Source: Parvibaculum sp.
Lineage (GTDB): Bacteria; Pseudomonadota; Alphaproteobacteria; Parvibaculales; Parvibaculaceae
Reading direction: 5' to 3'
NCBI RefSeq assembly: GCF_002684405.1
Contig: NZ_NYVD01000007.1
Location: forward strand, 4,549 to 39,795
Length of the DNA: 35,247 nucleotides
The notes below the pieces were generated by a model. That model was not told where the DNA came from. It did not search any database and saw nothing but the letters and a program-made list of their open reading frames with translations. The position numbers and the translations under genes are program-made. Shown here piece after piece: positions 7,566 to 14,244 of this stretch. Within the stretch, counting starts at the first letter, position 1; every line of letters starts with the position of its first letter.

Positions 7566-8200
7566 TGGATGGAGCCGCGTTGAACAACGGTCGCCAAAGC
7601 CGGAAGACCTTGAGCTGTCACCTCGATCCGTTCGCCCGCTTCTACCGTTGGCGCGTCGCCCGGCAGCCCGACCATGAGCAGATCGCCGGCGCGCAGTGTC
7701 ATGAACTCCGTGATGGCTGCCACGAGGTCGGGGACGGGGCGTGCCAGGTCGGAGAGGGACCATGTGTGTCGGCGCCTGCCGTCGATTACTGTGTGAATAT
7801 CTGCGGTCGCGAATGCTGGTTCGAACGCTGTGAAGGCACCCAGCGGCAGGAAGCCGTCGCGACATCGCTGCCGGATCGCAGGTCTGTGGAATGCGTCATG
7901 CGGCTCGCAGACCTCGATGGCCAGGCATGCAGCCGCCACGCCCGACAGAGCATTGGCTGGCTGGGCCTTCGTGACGTCCCGCTCGAAGAGCAAGCCCAGG
8001 GTGGCGGCGGCCTCCACGCGTTCGAGCTCGTCCGGCATGGGAATGGCTGCGCCGTGGAAGCGAAAGCAGGTGCGCGGCTTGATGAACATCACAGGAGCCT
8101 GGGGCGCGCCAAGGTAGGGGGCGTCATTCAGCCGGCTGCCCAGCTCCCGGAGCTGCCGCTCGTCATTGAGAACCACGCCATATGCAATGCCGCTGATCAT
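7562..8200 (-). CDS. hpaG1: HpaG1 subunit: fumarylacetoacetate-hydrolase-family isomerase/decarboxylase
   Basis: First gene of the seven-gene hpa operon, 212 residues from the ATG at 8200. A GTG three codons upstream (8209) is less likely because it would overlap the GGGAG ribosome site that lies eight bases before the ATG. Visible family segments are IAYGVVLND, PQAPVMFIKPRTCFR, RVEAAATLGLLFERD, FLPLGAF and FMTLRAGDLLMVGLPGDAP. It pairs with HpaG2 to make the split version of HpaG. The promoter lies in the 81-bp gap to divergent hpaR, which contains two 12-bp palindromes. Confidence 0.9.
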   Translation of the reverse strand: MISGIAYGVVLNDERQLRELGSRLNDAPYLGAPQAPVMFIKPRTCFRFHGAAIPMPDELERVEAAATLGLLFERDVTKAQPANALSGVAAACLAIEVCEPHDAFHRPAIRQRCRDGFLPLGAFTAFEPAFATADIHTVIDGRRRHTWSLSDLARPVPDLVAAITEFMTLRAGDLLMVGLPGDAPTVEAGERIEVTAQGLPALATVVQRGSIQ

Positions 8201-8281
8201 GCTGGTCACTCCCTACAGGCGCATATATATACTTATCATGATAACTTGTCAAATACGGTGCACCGGTGCATCTTATCCGCC
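8201..8281. promoter_or_regulatory. Divergent hpaG1/hpaR control region with two palindromes
   Basis: This short gap between divergent genes holds two perfect 12-bp palindromes: TTATCATGATAA at 8233-8244 and TGCACCGGTGCA at 8259-8270. The first also appears, with two changes, before hpaE at 428-439. MarR-family proteins usually bind short palindromes overlapping their own divergent promoter, so the first is the best candidate operator for HpaR. The second overlaps the leader of hpaR and could be an additional site. Confidence 0.6.
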
Positions 8282-8752
8282 ATGACCGATGACAAGCGCT
8301 ACCTTCCGCCCTATCGACAATCCCTCGCGGGAACCCTGCTGGCAGCGCGTGAGGCTGTCATGGGCCCAATCCGTCCGATGTTGCGGGAGGTCGGACTGAC
8401 CGACCAACAGTGGCGGGTTCTTCGCGTCCTGGTCGATCAGGGGCCGGTCGATGCCTCCACCCTGGCACGCGCCGCTCTGCTGTACGCCCCTACCGTGACA
8501 CGTATCTTGCGCGACCTCGTGGCGCGCGGTCTGGTCGAGCGGTTTACCAACCCCGCCGACGGGCGCCGATCTATCATCAAGATATCTCCACAGGGCCGTG
8601 CGATTGTCGACCGGACGGCCAAGCGAACCCGGGTTGTCCTGGACCAATATGCCGAACGGTTCGGTCCGTCCCGGCTTGCGGCGCTACAGACCGAACTCGT
8701 GGCCCTGGTGGAGGCGATCGGGGAGGGCGAAGAGCTTCTCGGCGAGGAGTGA
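8282..8752 (+). CDS. hpaR: MarR-family regulator of the homoprotocatechuate operon
   Basis: Winged-helix MarR-type DNA-binding protein of 156 residues. Key parts are the N-terminal dimerisation region (YRQSLAGTLLAAREAVMGPIRPMLREVGLTDQQWRVLRVL), the recognition-helix region (DASTLARAALLYAPTVTRILRDLVARGLVERF), the wing (NPADGRRSIIKISPQGRAIVD) and the C-terminal dimerisation helices. HpaR proteins repress the hpa meta operon and are released by pathway aromatics. The divergent position next to hpaG1 fits this. A GTG at 8258 could give an eight-residue extension, but the ATG at 8282 fits the family length. No strong ribosome site precedes it. Confidence 0.9.
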   Translation: MTDDKRYLPPYRQSLAGTLLAAREAVMGPIRPMLREVGLTDQQWRVLRVLVDQGPVDASTLARAALLYAPTVTRILRDLVARGLVERFTNPADGRRSIIKISPQGRAIVDRTAKRTRVVLDQYAERFGPSRLAALQTELVALVEAIGEGEELLGEE

Positions 8753-8776
8753 AGGCGCGTTTTGTTCCTGCGCCTT
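8752..8776 (+). terminator. Hairpin after hpaR
   Basis: A 7-bp perfect stem (AAGGCGC 8752-8758 with GCGCCTT 8770-8776) with an 11-base loop starts at the last base of the hpaR stop codon. No T-run follows, so it would be at best a weak intrinsic terminator. Confidence 0.3.
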
Positions 8777-9199
8777 CCAGGTCGTGCACAGATTGATGGA
8801 AGGAGTCCCGTGCGGTCGGCCTCGTTGGAAAGTTCCAATCGCCAAGCCAAGAATCGCATCTGATTTTGACAGTTGATGTGCTTGAGCCGCGTCCTTTGGC
8901 GGGCCGGACTAGTTCCTGTTCCCTCGCGAAAATTCCCTGTTATGCCGATTAGATTTCCCTGCTCTGGCTTGCGGGGAAATTGACACTAAGTTCCGGAGTT
9001 TGCGGGGTTATTTCGGTGGCGTTTGGCGTTCAGGACGCAGATACGGGCGAAATTCCCTGTATTTTTCTCGAAATACAGGGAATTGAGCAAAGGCAACAGG
9101 TCTATCGACTGCCGACACCACCAGTCCTTCCCCAGCAAAACGAAGACCTCCGGACCTCTCCGCAAACTCTCCGTCATTCCGGGGACTTGTAGTAGGTTT
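8777..9199. other. Gene-free stretch with repeated TTCCCTG elements
   Basis: No credible gene is visible. From about 8920 to 9090 the motif TTCCCTG recurs (near 8920, 8934, 8953 and 9053), with the reverse form at 9075-9084. The strongest structure is a perfect 14-bp inverted repeat at 9051-9084. The segment looks like intergenic repeat or decayed mobile DNA between the hpa locus and the AT-rich ORF patch. Confidence 0.5.
9051..9084. repeat. Perfect 14-bp inverted repeat
   Basis: AATTCCCTGTATTT at 9051-9064 and AAATACAGGGAATT at 9071-9084 are exact reverse complements around the six-base loop TTCTCG. It lies inside the TTCCCTG repeat cluster. It could be a dispersed palindromic element or part of a recombination site. 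It lacks the GC-rich stem plus T-tract of a terminator. Confidence 0.8.
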
Positions 9200-9406
9200 A
9201 TGGACGGCTATGTCCCTGGCATGAATGCAATTTCATACATACACGACGTCTGGGCGGACATGGGAAACGGCTGTGAATCCGACATATGTGTTACGACAAT
9301 GTTGCCCGCAGCGGTCGTGTCATACGGTGCCCTCTATGACTCGGTACAAAGGAGTGGCAGGTCGGAAACGGCATTCGTATCCGATGGAATGCAGGTGTGG
9401 CGATGA
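9200..9406 (+). pseudogene. Possible remnant of a large exoprotein C-terminal tail
   Basis: A short frame (68 aa from the ATG at 9200) contains YVPGMNAISYIHDVWADMG followed by CVTTMLPAAVVSYGALYDS. From memory this PxMNxxSxxHDxW...TTMxPAxxxxYxAL pattern resembles tails of large filamentous-haemagglutinin or Rhs-like exoproteins. That is a weak, recalled resemblance, not a database result. No long upstream coding frame exists, so it would be a fragment. Its end overlaps a 46-bp direct repeat that recurs at 9907. Confidence 0.3.
9336..9381 (+). repeat. 46-bp imperfect direct repeat, copy 1
   Basis: This segment, beginning ATGACTCGGTACAA, recurs at 9907-9952 with six differences. Read from its ATG, both copies encode MTRYKGVAGRKRHS. 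Five of the six differences fall on third codon positions and are silent; the sixth changes Tyr to Cys. This hints that the repeat is, or was, protein-coding in that frame. Confidence 0.7.
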
Positions 9407-9618
9407 TTGGTCTAGGGGCCTCCCGAAGAAACTTGCTGCTGATTCCAAAACTGGCTCAGGCAATTCTTTTTTGTGCAGTTATGGCCTGCGCGCCGAACAT
9501 ATATTCTGGCGCTACAATAGAAATTACCCCTGATCATGAAAGGCAAGATTTAGAAAGTAAAAATATAAATGAGCTCATTAGAGCATTGGGGTTTTATCCA
9601 AACAAAAAACCCAAATAG
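9403..9618 (+). CDS. Small exported or lipoprotein-like hypothetical protein
   Basis: The 71-residue protein starts at the ATG at 9403; GTG at 9397 is an alternative. The N-terminus has two arginines followed by a hydrophobic stretch (LLLIPKLAQAILFCAVMA) and then CAPN, which could be a signal peptide with a non-canonical lipobox. The remainder (EITPDHERQDLESKNINELIRALGFYPNKKPK) is charged and has no recognised family. The sequence is AT-richer than the flanking operons, suggesting acquired DNA. The ribosome site is weak. Whether it is expressed is unclear. Confidence 0.4.
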   Translation: MIGLGASRRNLLLIPKLAQAILFCAVMACAPNIYSGATIEITPDHERQDLESKNINELIRALGFYPNKKPK

Positions 9619-9629
9619 GAAAGGGGAGT

Positions 9630-9887
9630 GTGCCGCCTGTAACTGACAAAAAAACATGGATTGTTGACGGTTACGCATTGTCTGAGTCATCTCCGGTAGT
9701 TGGATTGGTGCTTTATAAGCAAAAGCATGCTGGATTTGAGATCGTCCTCTATGAAGGAAACAGAGGATTTTCTCTTCAAACCTGTCATCTTTATGAGCGA
9801 TTACTGCATGCGTTGCGAAAAGAGTTTGGGCAGGAGCGTGTTCGGATTTCATCCCAAAAAGTTTGCGATATAGGATTTGTCAATTAG
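9630..9887 (+). CDS. Small hypothetical cytoplasmic protein
   Basis: The 85-residue frame from the GTG at 9630 follows the preceding small gene by 11 bases. AAGGGGAG at 9621-9628 is a strong purine stretch but sits too close to that GTG for ideal spacing, so the true start is uncertain. The product has alternating strand-like segments (KTWIVDGYALSESSPVVGLVLYKQK, GFEIVLYEGN) and ends ERVRISSQKVCDIGFVN. No family was recognised. The small size, AT-rich composition and pairing with an exported ORF resemble immunity-gene neighbourhoods, but that is speculation. Confidence 0.45.
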   Translation: MPPVTDKKTWIVDGYALSESSPVVGLVLYKQKHAGFEIVLYEGNRGFSLQTCHLYERLLHALRKEFGQERVRISSQKVCDIGFVN

Positions 9888-9906
9888 AGCTGCAAACCCT
9901 CACGTA

Positions 9907-9952
9907 ATGACTCGGTACAAGGGCGTGGCGGGCCGGAAACGGCATTCATGTC
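9907..9952 (+). repeat. 46-bp imperfect direct repeat, copy 2
   Basis: Second copy of the element at 9336-9381, lying just after the small gene ending at 9887 and before the lipoprotein gene at 10002. Similarity stops after about 46 bp. Each copy precedes a small signal-peptide-bearing ORF, so the repeats may mark tandem cassettes. Confidence 0.7.
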
Positions 9953-10001
9953 CCAGAGTGCAAATGTTTTTCGATAGTTCCAAGATTGGGTGTGAAAACT
10001 C

Positions 10002-10454
10002 ATGCGCAGAAGAAGGATGAATATACCGAACTTGGCTATTGTTTTTGCTGTAGTCCTGCTTGGTGGCTGCGGACCAAATTTATGTGCCCGCGGTGAGGTG
10101 CTGGTGAGTATGAGTGCAGACTTAAAAAAGAATATTGTAAGAAAACTAGATGAAGAAATAATCGGCATGGGCTTCACGAGATACGATAAAAAAAACGACG
10201 GATTGGTTCTTCGGGGGAGCAGAAATATTTTAACTATAGTGAGTTCTTACAAAAGTGAATTCGATGACGATATGACAATGAATATCTTGAAGAGAGACGA
10301 CGGCATGATATCCGCGATGATTTCGTATGTATATCACGGCTCTAGTCTTTCCGGAGAGGCCTGCGAAAAATTCTTGGCGCTGAAAAGAAGGATGACTTCT
10401 GTTTTCGGTGTGGACTATGTCTCGTCAGAGCCGCCCACTTGTGAAGTTGCCTAG
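10002..10454 (+). CDS. Small hypothetical lipoprotein
   Basis: The 150-residue protein begins MRRRRMN, followed by a hydrophobic run (LAIVFAVVLL) and the lipobox LGGC, so it is predicted to be a lipoprotein. An internal ATG at 10017 is a possible start but lacks the basic n-region. The mature domain mixes helices and strands (LKKNIVRKLDEEIIGMGFTRYDKKNDGLVLRG, NILTIVSSYKSEF) and has three further cysteines. No family was recognised. Its codon use is AT-rich compared with the catabolic operons on both sides, which points to horizontal origin. It is preceded by the second direct repeat. Confidence 0.6.
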   Translation: MRRRRMNIPNLAIVFAVVLLGGCGPNLCARGEVLVSMSADLKKNIVRKLDEEIIGMGFTRYDKKNDGLVLRGSRNILTIVSSYKSEFDDDMTMNILKRDDGMISAMISYVYHGSSLSGEACEKFLALKRRMTSVFGVDYVSSEPPTCEVA

Positions 10455-10464
10455 CATAAATTGT

Positions 10465-10510
10465 GGCTGGCATCCGGCTGTCCTGTAGATCCGGCTTCCT
10501 TATGCCAGCC
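10465..10510. repeat. Inverted repeat, 9-bp perfect arms
   Basis: GGCTGGCAT at 10465-10473 and ATGCCAGCC at 10502-10510 are exact reverse complements with a 28-base spacer. It lies just after the lipoprotein gene. It may be an inefficient terminator or an element end. Confidence 0.55.
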
Positions 10511-10582
10511 GGCAACGAACGATCGGACGATGGGCTGGCGTCGTCCAACACGGTGGCGACGATTACTTAGGGGGCGACCTCG

Positions 10583-10609
10583 GTGGTCTGCGACTGCAAT
10601 GCAGACCAC
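10583..10609. repeat. Inverted repeat, 9-bp perfect arms
   Basis: GTGGTCTGC at 10583-10591 pairs with GCAGACCAC at 10601-10609 around a nine-base loop. It lies in the 287-bp stretch 10455-10741 that otherwise holds no convincing gene; short frames there have biased, shadow-like composition. No T-tract follows, so a terminator role is doubtful. Confidence 0.55.
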
Positions 10610-10741
10610 GCGCCCATCCGCCAGATGGCGGGCACGGAGGCGGCGTTCTGCTTCAACGACCCGGTCTCGCGATCGCCGATGAGGTGTCCCCGCCCGGGAA
10701 TGACACTCCCGTGTGACGTCATCTCATTCGGCCAGCCCCTC

Positions 10742-11122
10742 TCACATCAGCGCCTTACGAAAGATTTCGATCGCATTGTCGAAGAAATCCTCGAGCCGGG
10801 CCTTGAGGTCCGGTGAGAGGGCGATCAGCTTGGCGCGCCCGTCGCTTGGATCCGGCAGTTCGACGAGGAGCCCCTTGGCAATGGCGTTGTCGAGATATTT
10901 CTTGGCCGTCTGCGGGCTGAGATGGCGCATGAGGAGCAGGGCTTCCTGTTTGCGCAAGGGAGCTTCCGCCGCCCAGAGGCCGGTATAGAGATCCGAGTAG
11001 TTGATATCCAGGATGTCCTTGTCCTGCAGGAAGCGGACCCATGTCCCGTCCATGGTGTTCAGCGCCTGGACGAATTTGTGGCGGCGCTGATGACGTTCGG
11101 CTGAATTCGCAGATTTCTTCAT
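10742..11122 (-). CDS. MarR-like winged-helix transcriptional regulator
   Basis: The 126-residue protein starts at the ATG at 11122; an AGGGA ribosome site lies six bases upstream. The core has a winged-helix pattern: EAPLRKQEALLLMRHLSPQTAKKYLDNAIAKGLLVEL (helix-turn-helix) followed by the wing PDPSDGRAKLIALSPDLKARLEDFF. This is the MarR layout, slightly shorter than HpaR at 8282-8752. It is divergent from the desaturase-like gene across 133 bp, so it probably controls that gene and the SDR and creatininase genes downstream. The ligand is unknown. Confidence 0.8.
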   Translation of the reverse strand: MKKSANSAERHQRRHKFVQALNTMDGTWVRFLQDKDILDINYSDLYTGLWAAEAPLRKQEALLLMRHLSPQTAKKYLDNAIAKGLLVELPDPSDGRAKLIALSPDLKARLEDFFDNAIEIFRKALM

Positions 11123-11255
11123 ATTTTTCCCTGCCGATATTTTCGTCTATATGCACACAAAACCGGCAATAAAAAAACAGGTAAAAATAGTTGTAGTTTT
11201 AGAGATAGTTTCGTATCGTCCGGGCGTTGCCTTTCCCGTCATGAGGAGCCCGGTC
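11123..11255. promoter_or_regulatory. Divergent promoter region, MarR / desaturase-like gene
   Basis: This 133-bp gap is strikingly AT-rich from 11123 to about 11215 compared with both coding flanks, as expected for a promoter region. No clean palindromic operator was found by eye. A GAGGAG ribosome site for the plus-strand gene is at 11243-11248. Confidence 0.45.
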
Positions 11256-12275
11256 ATGTCATCACAGTCCACTTTCTGGCGTCACAGCGATGGCGCGATC
11301 CCGAATACGCTTGCCTTTTCCTATGTCGCCGTCGCGCATGTCTCCGGCATCGCGCTGCTGGCGCTCGCCAATCCGATCGCGTGGATCGCGGGCACGCTGC
11401 TTGTCGCCCATTCGCTGATCGTCGCGGCCTATCTGATCCACGATCTCGCTCACATGGCGATATTCAGGAGCCGCAAACTCACGCTCGTCGTCGCCGAAAT
11501 GCTTTCATGGTTCTGCGGCGGGGCCTATGCGCCCATCAGCCGTATCGTGCGCATGCATATGCGCCATCATGTCGACAAGGCGGACCTGGCTCATTTCGAT
11601 CCGCGCGTCTTTCTGAAGACGGCGCCGGGCTGGCTACGCCGCCTCGTCTATGCGCTGGAGTGGTGCTACGTCCCGGCAGTCGAACTCATCATGCATTATC
11701 AGGTGGTGGCGCGGCCTTTCATCAAGAAGGAATTCGCCTCCGAGCGGCTTCGTGTGCTCTTCGTGGGGCTCACGCGCGGTGCGTTCTTCGTCTTCCTTTT
11801 CATGCTGAGCCCCTGGGCGCTGCTCGGCTACGCGGTCGCCTATATGATTTTCCTCACGGAACTTTTCATCGCCGATGCCTATGCGCATGACTACGAGTTC
11901 TTTCTCGTCGGCGATGCGAATGAAAAGGTCTCGCGCGAGGGGCGCGGTGGTGACGACTACGACCTGCACCACACTTACTCGAACCTCATTTCCGTGCGCC
12001 ATCCCTGGCTCAACCTGCTCAATCTGAATTTCGGCTATCACTCGGTGCATCACGACGGCCCCACCATCCCCTGGTACAAGCTGCCGGAGGTGCATCGTCA
12101 AACCTATCCGGCGGACGCCCCGCAGGTGCTGCCCTATAGCGAGTTGTGGCGGTCGTTCCATGCCAACCGCACCAGGCGCATCGAAGCGTTCGACGCAGGC
12201 TCGATCGGCGAAGGCTCCCATCGCGCCGACGGCTTTCTGGGCGTGCATGGCGTCTCCTTCCTGACCGTCGTGTGA
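11256..12275 (+). CDS. Fatty-acid-desaturase-family membrane di-iron enzyme
   Basis: Integral membrane protein of 339 residues from the ATG at 11256, with GAGGAG seven bases upstream; an in-frame start at 11151 lies in the AT-rich promoter and is unlikely. The histidine boxes of the desaturase/hydroxylase superfamily are present: HDLAH (62-66), HMRHH (101-105), LHHTYSN (238-243) and HSVHH (262-266). Hydrophobic segments lie around 18-60, 75-90 and 165-208. Such enzymes desaturate or hydroxylate acyl chains, alkanes or terpenoid side chains using O2 and reducing power from a partner. Its position beside an aromatic-catabolism operon and under a MarR regulator suggests attack on a hydrophobic substrate, but the substrate cannot be read from the sequence. 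Confidence 0.85.
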   Translation: MSSQSTFWRHSDGAIPNTLAFSYVAVAHVSGIALLALANPIAWIAGTLLVAHSLIVAAYLIHDLAHMAIFRSRKLTLVVAEMLSWFCGGAYAPISRIVRMHMRHHVDKADLAHFDPRVFLKTAPGWLRRLVYALEWCYVPAVELIMHYQVVARPFIKKEFASERLRVLFVGLTRGAFFVFLFMLSPWALLGYAVAYMIFLTELFIADAYAHDYEFFLVGDANEKVSREGRGGDDYDLHHTYSNLISVRHPWLNLLNLNFGYHSVHHDGPTIPWYKLPEVHRQTYPADAPQVLPYSELWRSFHANRTRRIEAFDAGSIGEGSHRADGFLGVHGVSFLTVV

Positions 12276-12286
12276 GAGGAAAGAGC

Positions 12287-13045
12287 GTGAGTGGAACCGC
12301 GATGGAATTCGCCGGCAAAACGGTACTCGTGACGGGCGCCGTCACGGGTATCGGCCGGGCGGCGGCGGAAGCCTTCCTTCGGGAAGGGGCAACGGTCGGC
12401 GTCAATCATCTCGATCAGTCGCCGCTGTTTGCCGATATGGCGGACGCATTGCGCGACGCGCCGGGAAAGCTGGTCGAATGCGAAGCCGATGTTCGCGATG
12501 CCCATGCCGTCATGCACATGATCGACGGATTGGCGAAAGAGACCGGCAGGCTCGATGTGCTCGTCAACAATGCCGGCATTTCACAGGTGAAGCCCTTTCT
12601 TGAAACCACCGAGGAAGACTGGGATGCGATCATCGATACCGATCTCAAATCCGTCTTTCTCTGCTGCCGGGCGGCGATCCCGCATATGTGGGCGCAAGGC
12701 GGAGCGATCGTCAACATCGCATCGGAACTTGCCTTGAGCGGTCGCGCGCATTTCGCGTCCTATACGGCGGCAAAGGGCGGCGTCATCAGCCTGACGCGCT
12801 CTCTGGCGCGCGAGTTCGCACCGTCGATCAGGGTCAATGCCGTGGCGCCCGGCCCGACACGCACGCCCCTGCTTGAAAAGGAAGCGCAAGCACCCGGCCA
12901 CAAAGAGGATGTCGATGAAATCCCTCTCGGGCGCTACGCGGACCCTCGCGAGATTGCCGAGAGCATTCTCTTTCTGGCCTCGTCGCGCGCGAGCTATTAC
13001 TGCGGCGATGTCCTCAGTCCCAATGGCGGCGCGGTGATGCGCTGA
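12287..13045 (+). CDS. Short-chain dehydrogenase/reductase
   Basis: Classical SDR of 252 residues with the GTG start at 12287, chosen because GAGAGGA sits six bases upstream; an ATG at 12302 is the alternative (247 residues). It shows VLVTGAVTGIGRA (cofactor glycine motif), LVNNAG, NIASELALSG with the catalytic serine, SYTAAKGG (Tyr-x-x-x-Lys) and VNAVAPGPTRTPL. The C-terminus (YYCGDVLSPNGGAVM) resembles 3-oxoacyl-reductase and glucose-dehydrogenase-like members. It lies 11 bp behind the desaturase-like gene, so the two are co-transcribed and may act in sequence. The exact alcohol or ketone substrate is unknown. Confidence 0.88.
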   Translation: MSGTAMEFAGKTVLVTGAVTGIGRAAAEAFLREGATVGVNHLDQSPLFADMADALRDAPGKLVECEADVRDAHAVMHMIDGLAKETGRLDVLVNNAGISQVKPFLETTEEDWDAIIDTDLKSVFLCCRAAIPHMWAQGGAIVNIASELALSGRAHFASYTAAKGGVISLTRSLAREFAPSIRVNAVAPGPTRTPLLEKEAQAPGHKEDVDEIPLGRYADPREIAESILFLASSRASYYCGDVLSPNGGAVMR

Positions 13046-13059
13046 AAGTGAGGTTTCGA

Positions 13060-13842
13060 ATGTTCGACGCGGAATATGCCCATCGGCGGATCGACCTCAT
13101 GTCCTGGACGGCCTATCGGGATCGCCTGAAGGACAATCCGATCATCTTCCTGCCGGTCGGCGCGCTTGAGCAGCATGGGCCGCATCTGCCCATGGGCTGC
13201 GATGCCATTCTCTCCGAGGCGATGGCGGCGCGGGTGGCCGATGGGCTGGACGGTCTGCAGCTTCCGGCCTTGCGCTATGGCTACAAGTCGCAGGCGCGCA
13301 GCGGCGGCGGACAGCTTTTCCCGGGCACGACCAGCCTCGACGGCGCGACGCTGACGGCGACGCTGCGCGATATTCTGCGCGAACTGGCGCGGCATGGCGC
13401 GCGCCGCGTCGTTGTCGTCAACGGTCATGTGGAAAACCAGTGGTTCCTGACGGAAGGAATCGACCTTGCCTTGCGAGACCTCGCGCCGATGCAGGGACAG
13501 ATGAAGATCCTGCGCTGCGAGTATTGGAACTACACGCCGCAGGATGTGCTTGAGAGCATGTTCGACGGCGACTTTCCGGGCGTCGATCTGGAGCATGCCG
13601 CGCTTCTCGAAACATCCATGATGCTCGCCTTGCAGCCGCAACTCGTGGACCTCGATGCGATTCCCGAGGATGCTCTGGGAGAGTTTCCCGGACATGACGT
13701 TTATCCGCAGGACGGCCGCGGCGTACCGTCATCCGGCGTGCTGGCACCCGCGCGCGCGGCCTCGGCCGAAAAGGGCAGGACACTGATCGAGAGCACCGTG
13801 GCGGAAATGGTCGCCGCTGTGCGCCGGGAATTTGCCGTTTAA
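13060..13842 (+). CDS. Creatininase-family metal-dependent amidohydrolase
   Basis: The 260-residue protein starts at the ATG at 13060, with GTGAGG five bases upstream; a GTG at 13048 is inside that ribosome site. The family metal residues are present: GALEQHGPHLPMGCD gives Glu37, His39 and Asp48, and VNGHVEN gives His123 and Glu125. That spacing is the one recalled for creatininase (Glu34/His36/Asp45/His120/Glu122) shifted by three. The superfamily hydrolyses cyclic amides and related C-N bonds. It is the third gene after the desaturase-like enzyme and the SDR, 14 bp behind the latter. Such a gene is an odd partner for aromatic catabolism and hints at a nitrogen-containing or amide substrate. 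That is an inference. Confidence 0.87.
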   Translation: MFDAEYAHRRIDLMSWTAYRDRLKDNPIIFLPVGALEQHGPHLPMGCDAILSEAMAARVADGLDGLQLPALRYGYKSQARSGGGQLFPGTTSLDGATLTATLRDILRELARHGARRVVVVNGHVENQWFLTEGIDLALRDLAPMQGQMKILRCEYWNYTPQDVLESMFDGDFPGVDLEHAALLETSMMLALQPQLVDLDAIPEDALGEFPGHDVYPQDGRGVPSSGVLAPARAASAEKGRTLIESTVAEMVAAVRREFAV

Positions 13843-13848
13843 GGGGCG

Positions 13849-14244
13849 TTAGCCGCGCGCCTCGAGCTCTTCGCAGTTCACGGCGCTATGGGCGCAGGCG
13901 CGATGAACGTCGAGGTCGAAGATCGGCCAGATCGCGCTGACATTGAGCACGTTCTCACAGACGGGATTTCCGCCGGCATCGAGTGCGGGCTGCAAACCGT
14001 CGCCGGTTCGCCGATAGAGAGGCCGCGATTCTTCCGCCGTGTAGCGAAGGGCGATTACGATTTCTTGCTGCCAGAGGGGCAGATCCGCGTCCCGCGACAA
14101 ACGCGCGATCAGCTGTCTCAGTTCTGCAGACAGGGCGATGGAGAGATGAGACGCAATACGCTCGCCACGGTCGTTGACGCCGCGTATCAAAAGAGTCTCG
14201 GGTATCCGATCGGACGGCGTCGCCGTCATGAGCCAAATGCGCAT
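13849..14244 (-). CDS. Hypothetical protein, 131 aa
   Basis: The minus-strand gene converges on the creatininase gene with only six bases between stops. A GGAGG ribosome site lies six bases before the ATG at 14244, which supports a real gene. The product begins MRIWLMTATPSDRIPETLLIRGVNDRGERIASHLSIALSAELRQLIARL and contains ENVLNVSAIWPIFDLDVHRACAHSAVNCEELEARG at the end. No family, signal peptide or membrane segment was recognised. Its role beside the catabolic genes is unknown. Confidence 0.55.
   Translation of the reverse strand: MRIWLMTATPSDRIPETLLIRGVNDRGERIASHLSIALSAELRQLIARLSRDADLPLWQQEIVIALRYTAEESRPLYRRTGDGLQPALDAGGNPVCENVLNVSAIWPIFDLDVHRACAHSAVNCEELEARG

Noticed and set aside
8752-10741. 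CRISPR-like or tandem repeat array.
   Set aside because: Repeats are few, irregularly spaced and of different lengths; no regular repeat-spacer pattern.
10461-10741. Short plus-strand frames suggesting a small cysteine-rich protein (CDCNADHAP...).
   Set aside because: No ribosome site, the frame crosses an inverted repeat and runs antisense into the MarR gene; composition fits a shadow frame.
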